In this document: one piece after another, positions 40,270 through 55,200 of the stretch
How the letters are laid out: each line of letters starts with the position of its first letter
Numbering within the stretch: the first letter of the stretch is position 1
DNA from: Mesaphorura yosii
Lineage: Eukaryota; Arthropoda; Collembola; Poduromorpha; Tullbergiidae
Direction of reading: 5' to 3'
Assembly: GCA_009869945.1 (NCBI GenBank)
Contig: WIXG01000026.1
Span: 124,001-188,000 of the forward strand
Length of the DNA stretch: 64,000 bases
Notes under the pieces: generated by a model
What the model was told of the DNA's origin: nothing
The model's database searches: none
Seen by the model: only the letters and a program-made list of their open reading frames with translations
Position numbers and translations under genes: made by a program

Positions 40270-43200
40270 ATGAAGATTGACCGCGGAAAAGGAAAGAAAT
40301 GTTCTACGGATGCGGTAAATTACAATTCTTGTAAAATAGCTTTCAGATTATGTGAGGCTGTGTAACCAAAAATACACACTTTAATTATAGCCCGCCGAGG
40401 CGAAGGCGCTAATTGCTAGACTGAAGGAGTGTCAAAGTAAAGATGATCTCCTCAATGTCATCAAGAGCATCAAGACTTGGACCTTCGGAAAATGTGAACT
40501 ATACCACTGGGTTGATGTACTGGACCGCTTCGATGGGATACTTGAGGAAGCGGCACGCAAGACAGATCCTGGAAGCTGGATAATTGCATGTGATCAAGAA
40601 GGAAACACACATGTAAGCATTGTCTGTACATTCGTAGAATATCCGAGCAAGTTTGGTTAAATCTGCTTTCTATTTCTTTAGCTGAAAGAATGTGCCCTCC
40701 ATGTCCTACGATTTACCACCATGCTGGTCGAGCATTCTTTTTCTCGACATTTGTATAACTCAATCGAACATCTGATCGATATGCTGGTATCTGTCGATCT
40801 CGAGGTGGTTCTGGAGGTTCTTCATTTGCTGTACATGTTCAGCAAACGGAGCAATTATTTGACTCGGATGTCAGGAATGCTAAGAACATCTCTTAATCAA
40901 AGATTGACTTATCTTGCTGAGGTAATTGACGATTATATTACTGTCACGGTTACTTCTTGAATCTTGATGTCATCTTGAATCCTACACTTTTCCGTATTAG
41001 AGCTGGGGAGGAAAGGAAGCTGGATTCGGGCTTGCGGACTGCTGCCAAGATTACACACTCTCCGTAAGTAGAAGCAAAATATTCGAATGCATGTATTTCT
41101 ATTGTTCAATTAATACCCGTGATGCCTTTTTCATGCCACAGAGCTATCCGAGTTCGGCTACAAGTGTTCATTTGGAATATACAAATTTGCAAGCAAAACC
41201 AACTCGAGGAAAGGCAGACGCACCAGCAATTCTCCATCTTGTTAATCTGCATACGGTTGGGAAGAATGCTGGGAAACTAATGGACGAGATTACAGTGGAA
41301 CATAGCATACCAACTTCTAAAACGGTAATTTACTGAACCTCGACGTTCGTGTAAGGAAGAGGAGGAGCTTTCAATATTGAAAATGTCATTCTGAAACGAT
41401 GGCGCGGGCATGGGAATATGCTGACGTTATTGATTCTTTTACTATTTACTTGTTACTTCCGCTAATTCCATGCATCCTGATAATCTATTCTGATTTATTT
41501 CTAGAAGAAATGATCACTTTGCTAAATTTTCGTCTTTGTAATGTTTTGCAGATGCTTCTTTTCACTCACCTAAGACTGGCGACCAATTTCGCTGTTCGGA
41601 ACACGCGAATCCTATGTGTCCAGGCTCGGCTACAGGCACTCTCTGTGCTTATTTATGCAAATGGAATTTCAGACAATATTTACCAGCTGTTGTACCGAGG
41701 TTTCATGGAGGAACTCGTGGATGTTCTTGAGTTGGAGGATCCGCGACTAACGGAAATTAAAGCAGCTGCCCTTCGTACTCTCACGTCAATTATCCACCTT
41801 GACCGAGCCCAACATTTTCCTAAGTATGATGCTTATTTTAGCTTTCCAAAGTATGTTTGGTGTTTCTCGCATTGCGTATTTGTCCATTGCTAGCCGACAT
41901 ATTCTTTATTGGAGTTAATGGTTTTCTAGCAGAATTATTGATGTGACTGAAGTTGGCTCATATCATGGATTTCTCCCGATGATGGTGCGCAGCTGCATAG
42001 CTGCATTGACGTCACCCAACGGAAAGAGTTCGGAGAACTTCCCACTGCCACTTGCCACAGCATTGTTCAGCTTCGTCTATCATCTTGCCAGCTATGAGCA
42101 AGGTGCCGAGGCACTTGTCACCTGTGGAATGTTGGAAAGCCTCATCAAAGTCATCAACTGGAACACCATCGACGCAGAGCAGATAACTGTAAGTGTGTAG
42201 GCGTTATGGATCATCATGCTTTATTGCACTAACGATCAAATGTTGAATAGTTCGTCACAAGGGCAGTTCGAGTCATCGATCTTATTACGAATATGGATAT
42301 GCACGCATTCCAGTCGCACAACGGATTGACCAACTTTATCAATAGACTTGAGGTAACTATTTGGCGAAGGACACAACTCTAAAGTTGAACTTCTCTATGA
42401 TGTGCTAAAATTAATATTTGTTTCTCTCGAATTGAAGATGGAAGTAAATGAGTGCCGAAAGGACCAACCGTTCGAAATACATCACGAGGAAGTTCACATG
42501 GTCCAAGAAGAGGAAGCGGCGACAGGGCAAGAGAGTGATGCACCGAAGTTGTCTGATTCCAATAGCAGTCCCATGGACACAGATTCCAACAACGAAAAAA
42601 GCGACGTAAGAATACTAGTACTTGTAAATAACATTACGCGCTTACTGACTCCTTCTTAACAATATCTGATAATAATTTACAATCTAGGAATCTACGACAG
42701 GGGCGTCTACTTCTGAAGCTTCCAAGTATTTGTTACCAGCCACTGAATTCGAAAATAAAGGACTGACGTGTTTGCCACAGCGGGCTGCTTTGCTGAAGTC
42801 TATGCTGAACTTCTTGAAAAAAGCTATTCAAGATGTGGCATTTGCAGACAGTATTCGGCACATCATGGAGACTTCCCTGCCGAGCTCGTTAAAACATATA
42901 ATCAGCAATGCGGAATATTATGGCTCATCTCTGTTTTTGCTTGCGACTGATGTCGTGACTGTTTACGTCTTCCAAGAACCTTCCTTATTGTCGTCATTAC
43001 AAGACAGCGGTTTGACCGAGGTCATGCTAGATGCAATTCTAACTAAAGATGTGAGTATTGTGAGTGTATCCACGACAGTAACATATGGCCCGAAGTTTCT
43101 TGTGCCAATGTCAATACATGCTCTTCTTTCATTTCTAGTTGCCGGCAACTCGAGAAGTGATTTCATCTATACCAAATGTGTTTTCAGCGCTTAGTCTTAA

Positions 43201-46200
43201 CACAAGAGGCTTAAATTCCTTTGTCAAGCGGAAGCCCTTCCATCGCATTTTCAGAGTTTTGATCACTCCAGAATATTTACCACCAATGCGACGAAGGCGA
43301 ACGGCAGAATCGTTGGGAGATACAGCTTCTAATCTTGGAGCCGCAATGGACGAGTTGATGAGGCATCAGCCCAGCTTGAAAACAGAAGCCATAAAAGCTT
43401 TAGTTGAGGTAAAGTTAAAGTTAAATTAGTTAAAAATTGTTGTCATGTGAGAAATAGATGCACTGAGTTAGAGTTTGTGAAACAGTTGTTGCAGGAACTG
43501 TGTAGCATGGGTCGTGATGCCAAATATTCATGCTGGAAACCTCAGAGTAAAGTTGTCGTAACTGTTATGAATAACAACACTCGGGCTGGAACGTCTGAAG
43601 GAGGAAGCAGTGACGATGACGACGAAGAGGACGAGGAAGGAGTCATAGGAATGGCAGAAAGGATTAGTCAGACTAACACAAGAAATAATCGGGAAGATAC
43701 TGCGCAACCGGGTTCAGAAACAACCGTCCCTAGTGAGGAGAAGACTGCTGTTCCGCTTGTAGACTATATCCTTAACGTGGTAAGATAATCATAATTTGCA
43801 TATACACCTTCTAATCTTCACTTCGTGTGCAGTATTACATAAGAATGTTTTTGCAGATGAAATTCGTGGAAGCCATTTTGAGCAACAATTCTACTGACGA
43901 CCATTGTCGGGAATTTGTCAATCAAAAAGGATTGGAACCCCTCCTAGAAGTTTTTTCTATTCCGAATCTTCCACTTGATTTCCCCACTTCACCAGCTTGT
44001 CAAGCTGCCACTTCTGTTTGCAAATCCATCCTTGTAAGCGACAGAATTCGTAGAGTGTTTCGGCGGTACGAGCAAACTTGTTATAATACGATTGTATTTT
44101 CTGTAGAATTTGGCACATGAGGGTCGAGTTTTGTCTGAAGGAATGACGGGGCTGGAGAATTTACTCAAACGCTTGAAGCCTTTAAATCAACCACTGGAAG
44201 AGCCTGGTAGTAGCGTTCTCCTCCATGAGTTGGCATGTGCTGGAATTCCTCCTGAGTTGGTTGGAAATCCACAAGATACTCCAATCTTAAACGCAATGAC
44301 TGCTACACATGCACACATAATGATGTTCATTCATCTTTGTCGTACTGGCCAGGTAATCAATTAAACCTTTAGTCACATTTTCTTGTAGTGAATCTCACCA
44401 TCACACATCCTCTAATTTCAGAACGACATTAGAAGCATGTCCATTTCAAATTGGGGCTCGCAGGGAGGTCTCAAAATCCTGAAAGAGTTATCTGAATTGT
44501 ACTGGAATCTGATATGGGAAAGCAGCGTGCTTCTGGCTATTTGCGGCGGTGATTATGAGCCGGGTCCCAACGAGTTTGCCCGCGCTGACCTGGATAAGAT
44601 GTTTCCACCAGAATCAAAGGTTAATCCTACTGTCTTCTAATAATCAACTGCACAAACTTCTATATTTCAAATTCGCATATAACTATCTTACAGACTGCGT
44701 TGGAAGTTAGCTTGAAAGATGCTGTTGAGGTCCCAAATTTTGATGGCGAGGTGCAGCCTTCAACGTCATTCGCACCAGATGCTATGGATCTAGATACATA
44801 CTCTAGTGGACCTGGTGAGAATTCGCAGGAGACGTTGCCATTGCCTGGCGTGGAGTCACCACAAAAATCAAAGACTGAGAAAGGTGTGAAAGCCAATACT
44901 TCCCAATATGGAAAGCTTCTTCGTCCAATTCTCAGCTCTTCCTCACGCCTCGGTCGAGCCTTGGCAGAATTATTCGGACTGCTTGTGAAGGTATGCTATG
45001 TAATGCAATACCAATGCATTATACGAGTAGAGTTTGTATAGTCAGCCAAAATGTTAATATACTAAACATTCGTATCATTCATTTTTCAGCTGTCAGTTGG
45101 CTCTCCAATACGTCAGCGTAGGAGTAATCACCATTTGCCTACAATTCCTGGCTTCGTCAGCCCATCTTCCTGTGCTGTGGCAAAAGCGCTGGCTGAGCTT
45201 CTGATCGACGGTTTAAAATGGGAGCCTGTTTCACCCACACCTGTTCCCAGATTGTCATTTAAAATTTGCGCGGTTGGATTCTCGGCTCCACTCCTGCTGG
45301 ATGAGAAAAAGCTTCCATTCCATCTAATGCTGAAAATGTTTTGCGACGTGGATGGCATTAAGGCTTTGTTCCAGTAAGTTTTGTATCATCGAGTCGTCGC
45401 ATCTGGTGCGAAATTACATTAATTCAGGTAATAGAAGAATTGTTCGATCCATACAGAGTCTTCAACCTGGTTCTTGAAGGACACCAATGTCAACCAGGAA
45501 TAGAAAACGACGAGAATCGCACCCCTAATCTGAGCGAGAAGGAAGTTGAATTTTTGGAAGCTTGGCTCGCCTTGGTAGAGAAGCTTGTAAATCCTTCCTC
45601 TACCCTGGAGACACCGCATGTTCTGCTGACGAAAGCTCCGAATGTTCCTAAATCTGTACTGCAATTTGAACCAAACACGTTTCTTGGCCTTATGCATAGG
45701 GTGAGTATTAAAATTAACATTAACCCATACACACAATCTATTTTTTTCTGAAATATTTCCTTGAAGATGGCATTTGACGCTGTGATGAGCCTCTGGAGTT
45801 CGAGATCCATGTCTTCTTTGGGCACCAAAGGAGCGGAATCGATGCTAGGGATTTTCTGTCATATTCTACGTCACACTCACCAGGTAATGTTTCATGCAAA
45901 GCAAAAAATTTTTATTGTCTCGACGGTCTAGAAATAGATATTGTAACATGCAAACGAAATAGTAAATTGCCTTTGAGGTAGTATTCTACCCAAGTGTGAC
46001 CCTCTAAACTGAATCTTAATTACGATCCAGTCAATGCTGTGTACAACCAATATAAATTGCGTTACGAACTATAACTGTATGTTTCATTCATGATTTACTT
46101 CCAGCTTCGTGCCGATTCTACTCCGCAAAGTGGACCAGCAACTACACAAATCATTTTGAATGGCCCTACAATTCAGGAGACTGGAAGCATTCTACGCTCG

Positions 46201-49200
46201 AATCGAACAGTCATGGCTGAGCCATGGGAGAGAAGACGTGTCTTGACACCAATCTTTGGTTCGCCCTTTGCTCCGCAAAGCTCAGGCGAGGCTCCATTTG
46301 TTAGTATCGCTGATTTGAACACATCCGACCCGCCCGATGTCGCAGCTGATAGTTCCTTGGATGATCTGCCTGGGTTGGAAGTAGTTCCAGTACCAACGGC
46401 AGCTAATGATATTGGAAGTGCTACTGCAAATATTAGCAATATCTTCAGCGCCCCAACCTCTGTTAATGTTGAAGGCCGTACCATCAGTCCCCGACACCGG
46501 ACCGAAGCGGAGGCGATGAATATTAACATGACCCAATTACAACAACTAGTTGATATGGGTTTTCCAGTTGAAGGAGCCATGGAGGCCCTTGTCGCTACAC
46601 ACGGGTTGCTGGAGGCCACTGAGTACCTTCTTAACAACGGAAATCCGGCGGCAGCGGAAGCCGGGAGTGCAAATGAAGCACCGCCGAGGGCGCAAGCAAC
46701 GCGGGTAGGTTTGACTTGATCAAGTTCTATATCGACTATGTGTTTCTTGATTCCCGAAATGTTTTCAAATAGGCTCTTGCACAAACCGTAATGGATTGGG
46801 CGACGTTGGGAACCGAGGGAGTGGAAGCGTCTCAAAGTGTAACGGTTCAGTTGGAAGACGGCACATCGAGACTTCAACACATACCAGCAGGATTCACCAT
46901 TAACGTATGTGCTTCCTTTCTTTCTTAAATAGTAGTTAAGTTCTATCTTATTGACGTCAACCTAATGATATTTACTTTTCTAGGATTGTTTATGCGCAGA
47001 AGACATAAATACCGCAACTGATTCCATTCTTGAAAAGTGCATTGCAATAACTGATGACTTGCCTGACACAGTCTTCAAAGTTTGCGAATTATTGGTTGTA
47101 GTGGCTACCCGCAGAGGGAAAACGTGGATGAAGACTGCATTGTCACGTATAGTGACAGAGGTGAATAGAATAGAACACATTTAGAATAGCATGTGCCTAG
47201 TTGTTGAGGCATTTATTATTTATGAATGTTTAACTATAGATTGAAGAGTTATTGAGACAGATGCATCAGCTCATTGCAGACACTAAGCAGTCGAATTTAA
47301 CTCTGGAGCATATCTGCAACAACTCCTGCTCCCAACGCCTGTACATCAGACTTCATCTCTTCGCATTGATGTTCGATCATGTACGCCTCGAACTTTTATT
47401 ATGCATATTTAACCAAATGCTCTTGTATGGAACGTAATGCATGTAATGTGCTTTCAAAAACAGGAGGCTCATCTGAATTGCGCTCTTCTAATGGACGAAA
47501 AGGGGATTGTGCCTTTAGCAATTTCAGAAATACGGTACTTACAAGAATTCATGGCATGGCAGGCTGAAGCGCAAGGCGAGGAGACCATTACAGCAAGCAC
47601 TCCGAAATGGCTGTCTCCGCTCGTATTAACCCTGGACTTGTACCAGAAAAGTGCTACTGCAAATACTCGTCGCCGTAAGCTTGCTATGGTAAGTAAAGCA
47701 AAATATCCCTCTTATAAAATTATTACAAATTGTCAGTCACAAAACGAACACAATTTTCGCTTCATCAGGAAACGGATCATGTGTGGAAGTGGTTCGATAT
47801 TAATTCCGGCAAGTGGTGTCTATACTCAGCACCAAATAACCATACGATTGATACTGCCTTCTGGAATGGCGAGAATACAGTTCGAATCACGGCTGGACGA
47901 CGTCGTTATGTCATTAGTTTCGGCGGAATGATACAACTGAATGAAGAAACTAGTAACAGGAGACCAATAACTTTATGGCTGAAATCTTCTCGTGATCTCA
48001 AAGGAGGAGCCTCGAACCCGATCCCACGATCCAAAGAATTCCAAAGTTCGGAAACACAAGACCCATTCACAGTAAGTGGCGTTAGTAATCAACAACAAAG
48101 CCTCAATAGTGATAAGTAGGGATTTAATTTCCCCAAACAATAAATTCAGTCCACAGGTACGCACAGCGATAAAATGGATATCGAATTTTGCAATATAAGT
48201 GTGAATGAGTACGACACGAGCCGCTTTCCTCACGTGGAAGGTCTCAGTGGTGACCAGGCCGCCGAATTGATTAAGTAAGACGAAATTGAATCTAAAAATA
48301 TCGAAAAATTGAATGCTCAGCAAGTTGACCTAACATCTTTTATTTTGACGCACCCAGCTGTTCAGTGACATTCTTGCGATGGGTGCCTTCCGACACTCTG
48401 CACTCAATCATGCGTCTGTGCCTTAGATTAACTAGGAGCTTCGAAATGGCGTCGAGATTTAGTGATGCAGGCGGTGTTCGCACTTTGTTGAACTTGACTG
48501 AAGATACAACATTTGCAGGCTTCTTACCTTTAGCCAACTTGCTTATTCGTCATGCAATGGAAGACCGCGCTTGCCTTCGTTTCGCTATGGAGAAGGTAAA
48601 CTTTGTTGTAGTTGCTGAAGATGACTTCGCAATGTACAGTTAACATACGAATGATTCTACTAGATGATTAGAGCCAAAGCACTCTCCACTGGCGCTTCAA
48701 CTTGCAAAGAGTTACATTATCTTCTTCGTGTTTTGGCACCCGTGGCATGCCGTGAGACTAATGTCTTCACTGATGTGGCAGAAGATATCCTTAGAGTCGA
48801 CATCAATTTTGTAACCAGACGTGGACTGAGTGGTGAGGAAGAAATACTTACTCTCGGTCCTGGATGTACTGCAACACAATTAGAAAACATGCTTGATAAT
48901 TACTTATATATGCTTCTAGCAGCTGAGGACGATATGAGACTTATTATAAAACCAACTCCATGCAAGCCCGAAAACCTGAAAGCTTTTATGTCAGAGTCGA
49001 GCAAGCAAGTCGTCCACGACTTACTAATGGCGCTACCACACCATCCTCAAAATGATGACGGAGACAACGAAAATGTTAGTTTGCGTATATTTAAAGTTTT
49101 TGTTTGCCGAATATGCAATCCTCAGCAATCAATTTATTTACAGAAAATTGAAGATGATATGATTTCTCACGTTGAAACCTGCCCCTTGAGAAGGTCACAA

Positions 49201-52200
49201 AGACATTTTCCTCCCAGGAGAATTGTACTTGAGGATGATATCGTTAACCAGGAAGGAGTAACCGAACAGGTACGAATAACTCAATTCTTTCGGGCAGCCA
49301 ATCGTCAAGGTTGTTCTTGTTCTTAAATTTTAATTTATGTTTAGATGGACACTGACTCTCCGAAACAACCGACGGAGAAAACTGTTGGCAAGAATAAGAA
49401 GTATATCATTCCGAAACTGGCAATTTTTCAGCTTTTGGCAGAATCGGTGCATTCCTATTCGTATTCAAGTAAAGTGATAGCAGAATTCACATACCAAGCC
49501 AAAAAGACGCCGAACATGGCTGAGGTAGGTTATCATAAAACAAATATATTTGTACTTGGGTATTAAACCTGTTCGGTTTCAGGATACAACTGCTTTGGCC
49601 TATATGCTCGACACGTCCTTAACTGTTACCGATGCAGGCGGAAAGGATGGCATGAAGGTGGTTATGGATCTAATTTCTGGAATGGCAGCATGTAACCACA
49701 TGCCGGAAGTACAAACTATTATAGTTGCCGAAGTAAGATTTTCCACTGAAGAATGCATCTATTTATAGTATTCAGCCCCTTCATATTAATTAAAATTTTC
49801 TAAACGAAATAGATCAAGGGCGCTCTGCAAAGGGCGGTGGCATTACGAGAGTCGCCAGCCAAGCACGCCAGAATTACAGCGATTTCAAACCTTCTTGGCC
49901 AGATGATAGAATCGTGTCCATCCTCGCCGACTACCCAGTTAATAGGACACGCGAAACCATTGCCCAGGTAGAACGAGGCCCAGGAGATATTCTAACACCG
50001 CCTTTGTTATCCAAGCGTCCATCAGTATAACATTACATTCATGTATTTTTTGTCAGCATGAATCCAATTTTAAAATTGGTGTTGAAGAAAGGGTTAATGG
50101 CAGACTTAACACGCATACCTCATCATTTGGATCTGACAAGCGGAGAACTCTGTGGAACGTTGAATTCATTGCTTAGCACTCTTGAAATAATCTCGAGAAT
50201 TGTGAACCAACCAGTTGCCGTAAATCCAAGTCGACCGAAGCCCCGGTCCGAAGTTAATCCTTTCGAGTCAATGCTTGCACAAGGTATTTCCTATCCTACC
50301 TGCTTATCATTTTGGACACGTTTTATTAGGGCAGATTACGTTATTCGGTTTGAATTATTTTAGACACAAGCAATTCTGCTGGAACCAGAGCTCAAGGAGA
50401 AGAGACTGTTGAAGACGCTGACAACACTGAGCACGATATTTCAGCCGCCGAAGCGGAAAGCCTTGACCCGACCTCTGAAAACCATCAGGGTCTGCTCGAT
50501 GGTGACGATGCTTTCGTTGATGCGATGGCAAACAACATATTTGCTACGATAACAAATCAAGTCAACGAGTCAATTAGAAAGTGAGAACCTCATCTATATA
50601 AAGTTTGAGGCATTCGTACTTACTATTTTGTCTGACCCACCAGCGGTGAAAATATGAACGATCTGCTTCGTTCTCCAAATCGCATGGACACCGAACAGGA
50701 CGAAGCCAACGACTCGAGTGATTCGGACTCTGAGTCGGAAGGATCCGTGGAAAATGAAGAGGAAGAGCAAAACGAAGGTTTGGGTATAGCCAGACGATCA
50801 ACTTTTTGTCTGAAATCTTTGACTGATGTGATAATTCGATTATACATTTCCTGCTAATTTTAGAAGACGACGAAGATGAGGACGAGGAAGATGATGATGA
50901 TGAAAGTGAGGAGGATGAGGAAGATGAAAATTTCCTCGATGCTGAGCTACCTCCTGAAGGGCTTCGAGGGCTTGGGCTCGCACGAGAACCTCTTGACCGG
51001 GAAGAGGATTTGCTCATGGTTCAATATGGAGATCTTCAAGATGAAAACACTCCAATGTTTTTCTCAAATAACACCAGCTATAACTTCAATTTGGGCCTAT
51101 TCGAAGATCCTCTTTCAAATGAGGGAAATGTCAGTGGTGAGTTCCCTTAATGAATATAATTATTTGAAGCATTTTGATTATATGTGGTACTTGGATTTCA
51201 GGTTTACGAATAAATCATCCACTACTTTCCACGCCTATCATTTCTGACCAACCAGACAATCGGGCATTGACCAGAACGCGAAACAGAGCAAGGCGATATC
51301 AGTACTTCCAGTACATAAATCCGAGACATCCTCATCCTCCAGCCATTCTCCAAAGGTTTGTTCCTACATTCTGTAGTTGTGTTCTTGCAATAAAGACGAT
51401 TTTCTAAGTTCGATATTTTCTGAAATTGTAGATTACTAGGACCCTCCACGGCGCAAGAAGTGATGCAGTTAACAACTGGGCAGGGCCTGCCACATTCTCT
51501 GAGAGATACGAGATTTGTCGTTCAAGTTGAGGACCCGCCCATGGTAAGACAATTTATATCATTCGAATTGAATTGAATTGAATTAATTTGAGTGGATGTG
51601 CCTCATTCAGCAAATTTCATCTCTGCCACGAGAAGGAGGGACCAGATCTGACTCACTTGCTAATTTTACTGCTCTTCATTGGTGGTGTGAAGAGGCGAGG
51701 ACACTTGATGGTGATTCAATGCATGATTGTGTCGTCGGTAAGCAAAATGTCAACTAGTTTATAAATTGAAATTCGGCTTTTCGTTACGATGTTTCGACAA
51801 TTACGGAAGATTACGGTAATTATCAATTTTTTGTATGCAGGAATTAAACGTAAAATTGTCGAAGCTGTGGAAAACGAGCGTGATCTAGTTTTTAAAGTAA
51901 GAGAGGAAAAAAGAAGAAAAGAGGCTGAGGAAAGTAAGAAGAAGGCGAAAGACTCTGACAATCTAGGCACAGGTAATAAAAAATTAAACATTCAATTTAA
52001 ATCATATAGGACATTACTTCCCTTCATTTTAATGTAAGTTGTTATTCCTTGTTAGATCTAGTAGCTTTGGCTCGTCGAATGCCCGAACTGGCGATGGCTG
52101 CGTTAGCTATGAATAGTCAAGAAAGCGGCGCATCATCCGTCCCAGCGTTATTTTCTCCTGAAGGTTTTGGCGATCACGATGAGGATAATTCTGGTAAATA

Positions 52201-55200
52201 GTTTTTACTGTGTTAACAACTCCAGTTGTGTTTCACGTCTCCTGTGTTAAATACTATTGCAGACAGCAACATGAGTGACCTTCCAGATTTAGAAGAAATT
52301 CCACCAGCGAATACACAAAGCCAAGAATCTTGCGCTAATCTACTCGCCGGACTCAGGGCGGACCTTGACCGCGAATTGGCTGAGATGGACGATCTCTTAC
52401 CTGCATCTTTGAGAGATGAGCTTGTTATGACCGTGAGTCACTAGCCCAGGTTTCGCATCCTGGGTCGAATATCTCAGTATACGCATATTTTTTATCCCTA
52501 GGAGGAGAGCTTTCGTGGAGCCCTTGATCATCGAGACAGAAATGAAATTGTGAGTCTCATTACTTGTTATTTATCATTTATGAAACAAATACATTCATAC
52601 GTACATTCTTCACAGCGTCAGGCCATCGATGAACTCTTCGGAACACCCAACGAAAGTATACATGTAAGTTTAGGTGTATGTTCAGTTGTGGATCTCTGTT
52701 TCTTGATGAAATGTGGTGCTAAGTGATAATTTATATGTTCACAGAATGAACTGTCAAGTATGTCTATACAACTTGACGATGACGAAAGCGTAAGTCTATG
52801 ATTCTATGCTGCCTTTGTCCCTATTTCATGTAACCGTTTAATGCAAATATGCAATTTATGTCTTTGCAGTCAGCTACGACAAATCTTTTACGCGAATCAA
52901 TTCTGGAGATCAGAGGGGAAGAACCAGTTCCAACACAGTCAGGTAACTTGTACAAAGTGTTGCAATTGCTGTAGTAGTAGCAGTGATGTGAACTACATAT
53001 TTTCTGCACATTTTTGTAGTCTCGACAGCAGACCCGCCTGAAGCAAGCGCAGCTAATCAGGCGGTTTCAGATGATAATAAGGTCGAAAATAGCGAGGATC
53101 AGGATGACATATCTACTGAACCTATGCCGCAGCCGCCGGGGGAACCGGTTGCTGGACCATCTGGCCTACAGAGTGACGACTTTAGAAATATCTTAGGCGA
53201 TATTGAAGTCCCGGAAGGTGTTGATCCTTCATTCCTGGCCGCGCTTCCTGAGGAAATGAGACAAGAAGTGATCGCTGAGCATTTGAGGCAAGCCGTTTTG
53301 CTGTGCTGTTGGAAGTAGAGAGATGAAACTGGTGTAATAATAATATCGGTCTTGTCCCCAGACAACAACGACTTAGACAACCACCAAGGAGCCAACCAGC
53401 AGTGGCCGAGGCTGCTCCTGCTGTCGGTATGGACTTTGACCTCGATGTAAGTCCCGAGTTCTTGGCCGCCTTACCACCACAAATTCAAGAAGAACTACTC
53501 GCGCAACAAAGAATTGAACGACAGCGTCGGGCTGCGGTAGCAAGTAATCCAAATGATCCAGTTGACACTGAAGCATTCTTCAGAAATTTGCAACCATCTC
53601 TAAGGCAGTCGGTAAGTAATTATTTTGTTTACCCTTACGTTGCTAAGTTTAATTTGCATCTAGTACTTCTAATGATATTATATTGGTGGATATAATAGAT
53701 TCTCGCGGACATGGAAGAATCACAAATTGCTGTCTTGCCACCTGAACTTGCAGCTGAAGCTCAGAATTTGAGACGAGAATGGGAATCTCGAAATCGCCAA
53801 TTACTTCAAGATCGTTTCATTCATGGAAGCAATGCTGCTACCAGTGCAACATTTACTTCGATCCTTAGAAATAGTGGTATGTGCCGTGAGCTCTATCAGC
53901 GTGTAAAGTATTTAATGTATACTGGTGTTGTAACCAGGCCTTGTTGCAGGGATGCGTCATATGAGCTCTCGATACGCTCTTCAAAGTGCGGTTCGTGATC
54001 GTGGAACGACAGTGGGAAGGGGCTGGAGAAACTGGGGAACCGGCCCGAATGCTGCAGGGCCATCTACAAGTAACCAGTTGTCCACGTAAGTTTTAAACTT
54101 GGAGTATCAATCTCTCCCCACGTTCAATTCCATTTTAGCGGTTATGAACACCGCTAAAAGAATCAAGGATCAATAAAAAAAAACAATTCAATATTTTAGG
54201 AACGCGAGTCGTATCAAAGGAAAGCAACTGGTTGACCACGAGGCCTTGTGCTGCATTCTGATTATTTTGTACATCGAAGATCCGAAAATCAACAATGGCA
54301 GGCTTCATAGAGTACTTAGAAATCTAAGTTACCATGCTGGTACAAGAAACTGGATTATACGGGTAAGAGCACGGATCCACTGAAACCGGCCTTAGTATTT
54401 ACGTTCAGAATCAATTCAGCCTGGTCTTTCGTTGTTAAGGCATTGCTGTCAGTGCTTGAGAAAGGGAATGAATGCACAATCCCTCTTCCATCGCCAGTTC
54501 CTGAACTTTCAGTCGAGGCATCTAAGCCATCGGTTCGGCGCAGCTCCAGAAATACAGCAATGGCGTTAAGACAATTAAGTTCAGGGTCAAGTGAGAAGAA
54601 GCGGGAGAACGCGCCTCAAATGCAAACCGTGAATCCGTCCTGGTTAAATGTGACTTTAGAATCGGCAATGGGATGTCGTGCGAATGTATTCCATATTCAG
54701 AAAGCCGTCACCACTGGAAAGAAATCAGGATCAGAGCACCGCCAAATCTCAATCCATCCGCAGGCTGTTCCCTCCATGTGCAAGTACGTGCTCAAAACTT
54801 AGACTTGTCCACTTATTTACTTAACTGCAAGCTGCCCGCAACAACTGAATTTTATTTTATTTCAGGAATACTATGGACATGCTCTGCAATTTAGCTAAAA
54901 GTTTCCCGTGTCATTTTCTACCCGGTAAGCATAAGTCATCTGTTGAATGGACCAATGATTCAGCTAAGATAATGAATTCCGACGGTGAAGGGAAAGGTCG
55001 CTCTTCATCCAGTTCAAGTGGGAAAGGAAAGCAAGCCGATAGTGTGGATAGTTTCTTCGAACTTCTCTTAAAGCTGGACGCAGCTACGACGAGCAAAAAA
55101 GTAAGTTGAAGAAAAACTGCTAACTCTCGTTAGCAATTCATGTATTGGCTCATATTACAGAATTTATTTCTGTACACTAGGGAAAGTCAGCAGCCAAACC

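Noticed and set aside
43486-43494. Later acceptor for HUWE1 exon 12 at 43494
   Set aside because: Both acceptors keep frame, but the earlier one (exon from 43486) keeps the conserved Leu-Leu-Gln/Glu-Glu segment aligned with human HUWE1.
45428-45456. Earlier acceptor for HUWE1 exon 18
   Set aside because: The CAG at 45427 gives the wrong phase after exon 17; the acceptor at 45456 restores frame and matches the human ALFETFNWAL segment.
46173-46880. 235-codon open frame on the minus strand
   Set aside because: It lies exactly opposite HUWE1 exons 20 and 21, which encode a conserved UBA domain in the plus strand; it is a shadow frame.
51565-51584. Four GAATT repeats in a HUWE1 intron
   Set aside because: A short simple repeat, ordinary in AT-rich introns.
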